From Actinoplanes sp. NBC_00393 (lineage in GTDB: Bacteria > Actinomycetota > Actinomycetes > Mycobacteriales > Micromonosporaceae), in NCBI RefSeq assembly GCF_036053395.1, contig NZ_CP107942.1:1-64000 (forward strand): 64,000 bases of DNA, given 5' to 3'. Position 1 is the first letter of the stretch; each line of letters begins with the position of its first letter. A program made the position numbers and the translations under genes. The notes beneath the pieces are model-generated. The model saw nothing but the letters and a program-made list of their open reading frames with translations, was not told the DNA's origin and made no database searches. This document shows positions 53,770-61,276 of this stretch, piece after piece.

Positions 53770-53937
53770 GTGATATCGACGTTGGTTTCGATTGCCGAAG
53801 AAATTTGGCGAGGCCTGCCTGAAATCACGACGGCGCTACGCTTCTGCACCGCTCTCGTGGGCTTCGTCATGGCTATCTCGCTTGTCGCGCGTCGTGTGCG
53901 CCGGCGCCGGCGGCCGCGGCCGCGGCCGCGGCGCTGA
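53770..53937 (+). CDS. Small membrane protein with arginine-rich tail (55 aa)
   Basis: A GTG-initiated 55-codon ORF with AAGGAGG at 53756-53762, 7 bases ahead, an excellent ribosome site. The protein has one hydrophobic segment, about residues 18-42 (ITTALRFCTALVGFVMAISL), and ends in a run of Arg and Pro-Arg repeats encoded by a GC-only tract. It is divergent from the NACHT-type NTPase across nested inverted repeats. A single TM plus basic tail recalls small toxins or membrane-acting effectors. No homologue recognised. Confidence 0.6.
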   Translation: MISTLVSIAEEIWRGLPEITTALRFCTALVGFVMAISLVARRVRRRRRPRPRPRR

Positions 53938-54234
53938 ACGATTGTGACCAGCGCTGGCCCATGATCGCAATGGCGCTCAGTCGGCACGGCACGACCTAAC
54001 CCTAGTCGCGAAGGTCCGCGGTCGAGGCAACGGCCGCGGACCCAGCGGAATGCGAAACGCTCTATGGCTCGGGGCGTGCGTCCGTGGGGCAGCCGAAGGC
54101 AGCCGGCGCGGCACTCCGCGGTCGGTCGACCTGGGCGTCGGTTCCGGTTGGCCGTCGAGCCCTGCGCGAGTTCGGCGACAACGCGGGCAGGTCAGGCGAA
54201 CAACCCCCGCAGGAGCAACCAATGAGACTTGACC

Positions 54235-56952
54235 ATGCGGTTTACTCGTCTGGTGCCAGCCTCCCAATGGCTTCGAGACGAGATCGAGCCGCCCACCCGC
54301 CGCCGAGTTCCGTTTCGAGAGCGGGTGATGACGCCCGAGGCCGTCGGCCTGGGCTACCTGCTCTTGCTCGCCATCGCCGCCGTTCTGCACTTTCGGCAGC
54401 CCACCTTCCTGCCGGAATGGCGCCCGCAGGACGTTGGTGACGCGATCGGCCTTGCGTGGCAGGTGCAGGCCTCCCTAGCCGCCATCGGTTTCGCCGGGCT
54501 CGCCCTGATCATCCAGCTCGCCACCAATACGCCGGTCGCAGTGCGAAGCAGCCGGGAGGTGCTCTACCGCGGTACCCACTTCAACCTCATGGTGGCCGTC
54601 TCCGCCTCGAGCAGCGTCGTGCTCGGCGTCGTGGCCACGTGGTTGCAGAGCGACGGTGGCGCGCTGTTGTGTTTCGCGTTCTGCTTCGTCGGCACGTTGG
54701 GCGTGATGGGCCTGTCGTATCTGCGGGCGGCGCGGCTGTTCCTTGATGACCGCCGAGCCCTGGACAAGGCGATGCAGCTGCTATTGCGGAGGCTGGATGA
54801 CGAGGTCCGCGACCAGCGTACGGCGTCGGACGTCAATCGACTGCTCGCCCAGTTCTTTCCCCAGGCGGGTCCTGTCAGGCGCTCCCGGGCCGTCCCGTCC
54901 GGACGGAGGACTTTGCAGCTTGTAACCGTGACGGACACTCGACGGGTTCGTGACTTTGATGCGGCCGAGCTACGGCGGGTGAGCGTGGATCTGCTGCGCG
55001 CCGTCAGCGGTGAGCAGTTCCGGGCGGGCGCGGCCGGTACGCCGGCTGCAGCCGCGCCGGAGCCGGCTATCTTGCTGATCCGTCATGGGGTGAATGATGT
55101 CGTACAGCCGGGAGAGGCGTTGTTCCATCTCGTCGTCGACGAGGAACTCGAGCCAGACGTCGTGGGCAGATTTGATCAGCGGCTGCGACGATGCGTGAGC
55201 TGGGCGCCGGACACGACCGTTGACGACGAACTCGCCGGTCTTAAGGACAGTCTTCTGGTTTCTGCTCACGCGGGCACGTCCGGGGCGCTCGAACGGGGCC
55301 TGCGCGTCTACGGCGACCTGTTCAGGCGCATCATGGAGATCGGCGGTGGTCGCCCGGACGACTTCCCGTTCGGCACCTACGGCCCATATTGGCGTGCCAT
55401 CCATCGCAGTCTTCGCGAGGTCTCGGCGGTCGCAGTCGACAAGCTCGGCGATGTCGGTGTGGTGCTGATCTCCGACAACGCCTATGCCCTGTGTAATGTC
55501 GCTTTCGATGCGCACGACATCGGCGCAATGCAGGAGTTTCTCGGCCTGTACCCCGCCTACCTGCGGCAGGTGACCGCGGCGCCCGCCGGGTCCTCGGAGT
55601 ATCTGCTCGTGTCTTTGCAGAACCTTCTCGACCTGCGGCTGGCAACGCTGACCGAGGATGACTTCGCGCTGCGGCGGTCGGTCGAGATCGTCGCCGCGGG
55701 AGCGGTCGCGGACATGCTCAAAGTCTGCGTCGATGCCGGCAACGCCCCGCTTGTCGAGCGCGTCCTTGCGCACTTCCGATATCCCGCGTTGACACGGCGG
55801 CTCTCGCGCGAGGGCCGAGAAGCGCGCACAGCCGCGCCGCTCGCTGCGTTGGCCTGGGCCTTCTTCCGGTGGCGACACGATCGGCAGCCGGCGGAGATGA
55901 AGGCAGTCAGCCGCGAGCTGCTGAAGGCTTTCACCGGCGAGGACCTTTGGGCCGCGTACGAACGGACCGTCACCTCGTCGGAGATCGACGTTCCCTGGGA
56001 GCGCTGGGAAGCCGAGCGAGGGCTCCCGTGGCGGTTCCGTTTCTCGGAGTTCTCCCAGTTTCTCGGCGCCGCTGCCGTCGCGGTCGGCTCGCGGGCCGGC
56101 ATGGCGGTGCCCGAGCAAGATCCGACTCCCGAGGATGGCGACCGAGCCGCAGTGCTACTGGACGCCTTCCAACTCGCCGACGAACTGTCCGAGCAGTTGG
56201 ACCTGTCGGCCGCCGGCGGGCAAGAACGACTCCGGGCTTCCCTGAGCGCGCTCGTCGAGCGTCGCAGGAACATCGACGACACCGCTCTGCGCCAGGCGCC
56301 GCTCGAAGAGGACCGCGTCAAGCAATTCGCCGCAGGGTTCGGCGAAGCGCTGACGTCAGCCCCCTACCGGCTCTCCGACTTCCTGCTCGCCGACCCCTCG
56401 GGCGACGTCACCGTCGACGGGACAAAATTGATCTTCAACAGCCTGGTGCCACGCGGCTACTTCGTGACGAACGACCGGATCAGCGCCGAGCCGGCCGAAC
56501 TGGGCCGCTCGCTGGCCGCCGGACTGCTCGACAGCGAGAATGCCTACATCGTGAAGACCCTCATCGAGGGTCTCGACCGAACCTCGGCCGACGTGGAAGA
56601 GATCGAGAGCCGGCGCGACACGCCCGGTTCCTTGGTTGTCGTCGTCAACGACTACCGGCTCGCAGCCCGGCTGGCCCTAGATTCCGAGGAGGAAGGCCTT
56701 TACCTCGACGTCGATGGAGTCGAGAGTTTTTGCCTCGTGTGCGACCTGGCGAGCGCTGCCCGACTCGTGCGCAAGCCTTTCTCAGACGAGCGCACAGGAG
56801 AACCCGTGCACGATCTACACGATGTCGCCCTAGCCGTACGCGACTACGAGCAGCCCACCGGACAACCCGTGGCCCATTTGAAGATCGGAACATCCCTCGA
56901 CTGGTCGGGCACGCCCGGCAGCGGGATCGAGGTGCTCGTTCGAACGCATTGA
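54235..56952 (+). CDS. Large protein with four N-terminal TM segments (905 aa)
   Basis: Hydrophobic segments occupy about residues 36-54, 70-92, 112-132 and 137-160; the other 740 residues are soluble and helical without a motif I recognise. The segment QASLAAIGFAGLALIIQLATN recalls membrane anchors of actinobacterial sensor-like proteins. The ATG at 54235 is chosen; the upstream 297 bases (53938-54234) contain no other gene. GC-rich, unlike the NTPase gene, so it was probably not acquired together with it. Membrane-bound with a large cytoplasmic part; role unknown. Confidence 0.62.
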   Translation: MRFTRLVPASQWLRDEIEPPTRRRVPFRERVMTPEAVGLGYLLLLAIAAVLHFRQPTFLPEWRPQDVGDAIGLAWQVQASLAAIGFAGLALIIQLATNTPVAVRSSREVLYRGTHFNLMVAVSASSSVVLGVVATWLQSDGGALLCFAFCFVGTLGVMGLSYLRAARLFLDDRRALDKAMQLLLRRLDDEVRDQRTASDVNRLLAQFFPQAGPVRRSRAVPSGRRTLQLVTVTDTRRVRDFDAAELRRVSVDLLRAVSGEQFRAGAAGTPAAAAPEPAILLIRHGVNDVVQPGEALFHLVVDEELEPDVVGRFDQRLRRCVSWAPDTTVDDELAGLKDSLLVSAHAGTSGALERGLRVYGDLFRRIMEIGGGRPDDFPFGTYGPYWRAIHRSLREVSAVAVDKLGDVGVVLISDNAYALCNVAFDAHDIGAMQEFLGLYPAYLRQVTAAPAGSSEYLLVSLQNLLDLRLATLTEDDFALRRSVEIVAAGAVADMLKVCVDAGNAPLVERVLAHFRYPALTRRLSREGREARTAAPLAALAWAFFRWRHDRQPAEMKAVSRELLKAFTGEDLWAAYERTVTSSEIDVPWERWEAERGLPWRFRFSEFSQFLGAAAVAVGSRAGMAVPEQDPTPEDGDRAAVLLDAFQLADELSEQLDLSAAGGQERLRASLSALVERRRNIDDTALRQAPLEEDRVKQFAAGFGEALTSAPYRLSDFLLADPSGDVTVDGTKLIFNSLVPRGYFVTNDRISAEPAELGRSLAAGLLDSENAYIVKTLIEGLDRTSADVEEIESRRDTPGSLVVVVNDYRLAARLALDSEEEGLYLDVDGVESFCLVCDLASAARLVRKPFSDERTGEPVHDLHDVALAVRDYEQPTGQPVAHLKIGTSLDWSGTPGSGIEVLVRTH

Positions 56953-57164
56953 TTTGCCGATGTGAGTGCGCGACCACCGCTAATGACAGGATGCTGCATG
57001 ACCAATGCATACGAAAGCCTGAACGAGGTGTTGAGACGTCGGCATGGTGCGCCGGACGATGCGGCTGTAAGGTGCCGCCCCGCAGCAACTATCGGCTGCG
57101 GACAACGTATGTGAGCTTCCCCTCGTAACGTGGAGACATCGCCTTAAGGGATTGGTGACTGGCG

Positions 57165-57464
57165 ATGGCAGAGACACGACGAAGGTTCGAGCAAGACTTC
57201 CGAGATGGTGCGGTGCGGCTGGTCCGGGAGACCGGTAAGCCGATCGCGCAGGTGGCCCGGGATCTGGGGATCAAGGACGGCACCCTGGCGAACTGGGTGA
57301 ACATAGACCGGCGGCGCCGCCAGGACGGCGCCGACGACGGGCTTGGTGAGGACGAGAAGGCCGAGCTGGCCCGGCTGCGCCGGGAGAACGCCGAGCTGCG
57401 GATGCGGTGTGACGTGCTCAAGCGCAGTCTGGCCCTCTGGGTCGAGGACTCGATGGGCCGGTAG
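57165..57464 (+). CDS. IS3-family transposase OrfA
   Basis: A 99-residue HTH protein: FEQDFRDGAVRLVRETGKPI then VARDLGIKDGTLANWV, followed by a leucine-zipper-like end (ELARLRRENAELRMRCDVLKRSLAL region). It binds the element ends and its frame is +1 relative to orfB, so a -1 frameshift could give the fused OrfAB. Confidence 0.88.
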   Translation: MAETRRRFEQDFRDGAVRLVRETGKPIAQVARDLGIKDGTLANWVNIDRRRRQDGADDGLGEDEKAELARLRRENAELRMRCDVLKRSLALWVEDSMGR

Positions 57465-57466
57465 CC

Positions 57467-58348
57467 ATGGCCGGGTTCATCGCCGCCCAGAGGGCACAGC
57501 ACGGCATCCCGTACGCGGTCTCGTGCCGGGCACTCGGTGTGTCACCGGCCTGGCTGTACAAATGGCTGCCCGGCGACACGTCGCTGCGCCGGGCCCGCCG
57601 GCAGGCGTTGACCACGCTGGTCGTCACGCTGTTCCACCGGCACAAAGGGCGCTACGGGTCCCCGCGGATCACCGATGATCTACGGGCGATGGGCTGGAAG
57701 GTCAGCGTGAACACCATCGCGCAGATCATGGCCGAGCAGCATCTGGTCGCCCGCCCGAAACGCCGCCGCCGGAACCTCACCCAGCCGGACAAGTCCGCGC
57801 GCAAGGCACCGGACCTGCTCCACCGCGACTTCACGCCGCCGCCCGAGCCGAACGTGGCGTGGGTCGGCGATCTCACCGAGATCCCCTGCGATGAGGGCAA
57901 GTTCTACCTCGCAGCCGTGCTGGATCTGCACTCGCGCCGGGCGGTCGGCTTCGCCATGGGCGCCCACCACGACGCCGCCCTCGCGATCGCCGCGTTGCAG
58001 GTCGCGATCGCGGTCCGCGGTGGTGACGTGGCCGGGGTGATCTTCCACTCCGACCAAGGCGGGGAATACACCGGCAACCTGTTCCGCGCGGCGTGCGATC
58101 GGGCGAAGGTGCGCCAGTCGATGGGCCGCACCGGCTCCGGGCTGGACAACGCGGTCGCCGAGTCGTTCAACTCGACCCTCGAGTTCGAACTGCTGGCCGA
58201 CGCCGGCCGCTACGGCACCCGGGCCCAGGCCCGGACCGCGGTCGCCGCCTTCATCGACGAGTACAACCACGAGCGGCGGCACTCGACCGCGGGCCGGCTG
58301 CCGCCGGTGGTCTACGAGGCCCGGGTCCGCGCCGAACAGGCGGCTTGA
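57467..58348 (+). CDS. IS3-family transposase OrfB (DDE integrase)
   Basis: A 293-residue rve-type integrase. The catalytic triad is complete: Asp135 (VGDLTEI), Asp196 (HSDQGGEY) and Glu232 (AESFNSTLE), with 35 residues between the last two, as in IS3. The N-terminal HTH_21 region reads RHKGRYGSPRITDDL. It starts 2 bases after the orfA stop, in the -1 frame. It looks active. Confidence 0.9.
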   Translation: MAGFIAAQRAQHGIPYAVSCRALGVSPAWLYKWLPGDTSLRRARRQALTTLVVTLFHRHKGRYGSPRITDDLRAMGWKVSVNTIAQIMAEQHLVARPKRRRRNLTQPDKSARKAPDLLHRDFTPPPEPNVAWVGDLTEIPCDEGKFYLAAVLDLHSRRAVGFAMGAHHDAALAIAALQVAIAVRGGDVAGVIFHSDQGGEYTGNLFRAACDRAKVRQSMGRTGSGLDNAVAESFNSTLEFELLADAGRYGTRAQARTAVAAFIDEYNHERRHSTAGRLPPVVYEARVRAEQAA

Positions 58349-58430
58349 GGATCTGGAGACGGAGGCGGCTACGCCGCCGCTTCCCCACCTATCAAGATCC
58401 AAAAACCACAAGATCAAAGTCTCTACGGTT

Positions 58431-58763
58431 TCAGGGGATTGCCAATGCGGAGGTGACGAGCGTTAGCGCAGCCAGAACGCTTAAGGTGACAAGCGCGTAA
58501 AGCACCACCCGATCGCCGTACCCCCAGAGGCCGGCCGCGCCCAATATGCCGGCGATTGCCGTGGCAAAGGTGCCGCCGCTGACGAGGACTTTCACTGCTA
58601 CCTCGGATCCCGTTCGGCCTGCCGTGCTCCGCCTCGCGGACGGTCGCATCGTGGGAGTTCGGGCTGAGTCGTCGCCGGTACCGCCGCTGGCCTTCATTTT
58701 GCGGTCCATCGGGGCCGGTAGCTCATCGGGGGACTGACGATCCTGGCTGCGGCGACGGGACAT
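58431..58763 (-). pseudogene. Small membrane protein gene with 3' end replaced by the IS
   Basis: ATG 58763 has GAGGAG upstream. A charged N-terminal half of about 60 residues is followed by two membrane segments. The last residues (LAIP) and the stop come from the IS right end. Removing the IS and one target copy restores a reading YVVRSR and a TAG at 57089-57091, so the original protein was only two residues longer. The truncated product may still work. No family recognised. Confidence 0.65.
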
Positions 58764-58920
58764 GTGAGCTCCTCGCGGGATGCGCTGTGGGGTTCCCGAC
58801 TTGCTTGGCTTCATCGAAGCCGAGGACTGTTTCATACCTGATCGTGACTTCAGTACCACTCTTCGTTATGGTCGATAGTGAGTCAATCAATGATTGATCG
58901 TCAAGCGCGGAAGGTGCCAG

Positions 58921-59646
58921 ATGGCGAAACGACGTCCAGAAGTCACGCGAGACCTGCTGCTCCGCGCTGGCTTCGCTGTCCTAGACAGCTACTACACGTC
59001 AGCCGCGGAACGACCGTCGCTGCCTGTCGCGATCTCCGACGTTCTTCTGGCGGTGCCAGAAGTCGCCCGACCTGACGAGCCGCACGCCCTGACCACCGGC
59101 GCCGTCGGAACCACATTCGGCGGCAAGATCGGTTATCTCAAGGCACTCTCTGCCGCGTACACGAACTCCGACAAGCTCATCGGAGACTTGGCGGTCGCTG
59201 TCGAGGAAATCTCGCAGTCAGCGGAGGACCCCGCAACGATCCGCCGCCGACTGGCCGAGGCCGACTTCACCAACATGACTCGCTCGGAGGCGCCGACACG
59301 TCATTGGTTCCTGACCCACGCCTACGCGGCAAGTCCCGACATGGCTAAGGAGCTAAAGGCGGTCTATCAGGCGTTCGACAACCTTCTTGGTGATCTCTAC
59401 ACCGCGCTCGGACAACGCGAAAAGGTACGACCCGTAGCCGGCCTTCGGTGGAGCGACGTCGCCATGACGCTGACCGCGTGGCTCGAAGGACAGGCGTTGA
59501 GATACTTATCGGACCTGGACGCTAGAGACCGGCCGTGGCTGACTGACCCGACCAGCGGCACCCCCGGTATAGCTGCCACGGGCGCCGATGCGCTGTGGCG
59601 AGGCTTCACCGAACCGGCAAATGGCGACTCAGGGTCGTCTCACTAG
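58921..59646 (+). CDS. TetR-like transcriptional regulator (divergent)
   Basis: A 241-residue helical protein with an N-terminal region (RRPEVTRDLLLRAGFAVLDSYY) like the first helix of TetR HTHs and a C-terminal all-helical domain. The recognition helix is not typical, so the assignment is tentative. GGAAGG sets the ATG at 58921. It is divergent from the truncated membrane protein gene. Confidence 0.5.
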   Translation: MAKRRPEVTRDLLLRAGFAVLDSYYTSAAERPSLPVAISDVLLAVPEVARPDEPHALTTGAVGTTFGGKIGYLKALSAAYTNSDKLIGDLAVAVEEISQSAEDPATIRRRLAEADFTNMTRSEAPTRHWFLTHAYAASPDMAKELKAVYQAFDNLLGDLYTALGQREKVRPVAGLRWSDVAMTLTAWLEGQALRYLSDLDARDRPWLTDPTSGTPGIAATGADALWRGFTEPANGDSGSSH

Positions 59647-60041
59647 CCTTCGAGCTGCCCGGACCTCTATCGCCCGTGTCGGCCCAGCGACGTCATACAG
59701 CTATTAGTAGCTTTGGGCAGGTGAGAGGGTGCGGCGTGCCGTATCGGTCAATCGCGATAGTGGGGTGGCAGGGCACACGGCGACATCATCCGACAGCCGC
59801 GACACCTCGGCATCAGCCCCGCCATCGATACGTGGCGAGCGCTGCTACGCCCCGGCGGTTCCTGCTCATCCTGCTGACCGCCGGACCGAGCACCGGCGCT
59901 ATCGGGCATCGCTCAAACGTCATCGCCGCCGCCCGCGCAGCCCGTCAGCGCTTTCCGAAATCTCGGCCTTCGCGAGTTTCTCAGATCCCTGCCTGGTCTC
60001 ATTGTCATGCCGAGATGAGTGCGTTGTGAGAGCCTCTACCA
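59647..60041. other. Gap without a supported gene
   Basis: Nearly 400 bases between the regulator and a small membrane protein gene. Short frames cross it, none with ribosome site or recognisable motif. Nothing specific seen. Confidence 0.5.
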
Positions 60042-60242
60042 GTGGGCAAAAGAGGTACGCAGATTCTCCTGGCGGCGTCTGTGGCTGTCGGGCTGAGCTG
60101 CCTAATCTTCGCGGTTCGGGAACCCTCCAATGTCAGCGCCTGGCTGTTGACGCTGGCGATGGTCTGCGTGGCTGCCGGCCATGTCAGTCGGCTGCGTACG
60201 TTGTCCAAGTCAGCCGCAGATCCGGGTGTGCGAGATGACTGA
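60042..60242 (+). CDS. Small membrane protein (66 aa)
   Basis: GTG-started, two hydrophobic segments at about residues 7-25 (TQILLAASVAVGLSCLIFAV) and 33-49. The ribosome site is weak (GAGAG). It ends 5 bases before the stop of a convergent gene for another tiny membrane protein. Function unknown. Confidence 0.5.
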   Translation: MGKRGTQILLAASVAVGLSCLIFAVREPSNVSAWLLTLAMVCVAAGHVSRLRTLSKSAADPGVRDD

Positions 60243-60246
60243 CGAT

Positions 60247-60468
60247 CTATCCCGTGCCAGCACGGGTGTTGCGCTGCACCACCAGCATTACGACCGTCGT
60301 TGCGAACAGGGCGCCGGAGCCGCCAAGCACGATGAAGTGGAGCAGCGGGCCGCCGAAGCTGTCGTACGGATCGTCGAGCAGGCGTGAGATGAAGATGCCC
60401 ATCGAGGACATGGCCATCAACCACAGCACGGTTCGTTGTGCCACCAGGGACGTTCCTCGGGCACGCAT
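60247..60468 (-). CDS. Small membrane protein (73 aa)
   Basis: Two hydrophobic segments, about residues 12-28 (VLWLMAMSSMGIFISRLL) and 42-62 (LHFIVLGGSGALFATTVVMLV). GGGGAGG abuts the ATG at 60468, rather close; a GTG nine codons in, with GAGGA upstream, is an alternative start. Convergent with the previous small membrane protein gene. Confidence 0.5.
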   Translation of the reverse strand: MRARGTSLVAQRTVLWLMAMSSMGIFISRLLDDPYDSFGGPLLHFIVLGGSGALFATTVVMLVVQRNTRAGTG

Positions 60469-61276
60469 CCTCCCCTCGAAGGTGTCAGGCGCTCATTCGC
60501 TCCGGGCGATTTTGCTACGTCCCCGCGACAACCGCAGGCCACGCACTCACATGCCGCCGATAACGCGCGGTCGGGCAGTCCGGCTACCGCCGCGCGACGG
60601 TAGGTCCGGCAGATGCGGAATGGCGGCGTCGACCTGGTCGGCGCGGCCGGTCTACGCCATCAAGGTGTGATCATCCAGCCGTCCGGCGTCGCCCAGTTGC
60701 CGCGATCCGGGCGTCTGCACGGATGCTGCGCGGCTTTAACCAGCGGTTCTGTCGGACCACCCGGGGTGCGATCCAATAACATTCGGTAAGCCTGAGCGCT
60801 CCATAACACCGAACGTCGCGTCTTCGCAGGCCAAGAGGCATGGAGCCGTGCATCGGCTCGGCAGGGGTCGAGGTTCACTACAACACCGGCCTGTTCCGCG
60901 TCGCCGGGGGCCCGACACCTCCAAGGGCCCTCCAAGGGGTGATCGCCGCCGGAGCCGATCCTCGGCGACGACGCCGGCATGTCCTCCCTACCCGTCATCC
61001 CGTCATCAAAGTTGAAGCCGAGCGAAGTTATCCACAGGCCAGCGCACCGGCGATGCCTGCTCTGTACATCGCGAGCAGGATGGGACAACGACGTCGGACG
61101 AGATCACTCCAGGCGGCGCCCGCCACACCCCAAGGCGGTGGGGCGCCGTACCCAGTAGGCCACCGACGTCCCCACCAACCAGATATGCGCTCTCATGACC
61201 GACGAGCAAATGTATGACCCCGACTCGGAGCCCCTTGAGGTTCGGATGGGGTTGCGTGAGTCGGGCTGGCCAGCCT
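60469..61276. other. Gap without a supported gene
   Basis: About 800 bases. Several open frames of 60-140 codons occur on both strands, but codon bias and ribosome sites are lacking. One plus-strand ATG at 61195 starts a protein-like run (TDEQMYDPDSEPLEVRMGL) that then runs into antisense of the next gene. The AT-richer patch near 60740-60830 may hold a promoter. Confidence 0.45.

Larger units (their letters stand above)
57112..58444 (+). mobile_element. IS3-family insertion sequence
   Basis: About 1,333 bases with TG...CA ends and imperfect terminal inverted repeats (TCCCCT at 57118-57123 matches AGGGGA at 58433-58438; 18 of the first 28 bases agree). The flanking ATG (57109-57111 and 58445-58447) is a 3-base target duplication. 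It holds orfA and orfB intact. The right end truncates a small membrane protein gene. Confidence 0.82.

Noticed and set aside
53898..53934. A GC-only run that looks like a simple repeat
   Set aside because: It encodes the arginine tail of the small ORF, so I treat it as coding rather than a separate repeat feature.
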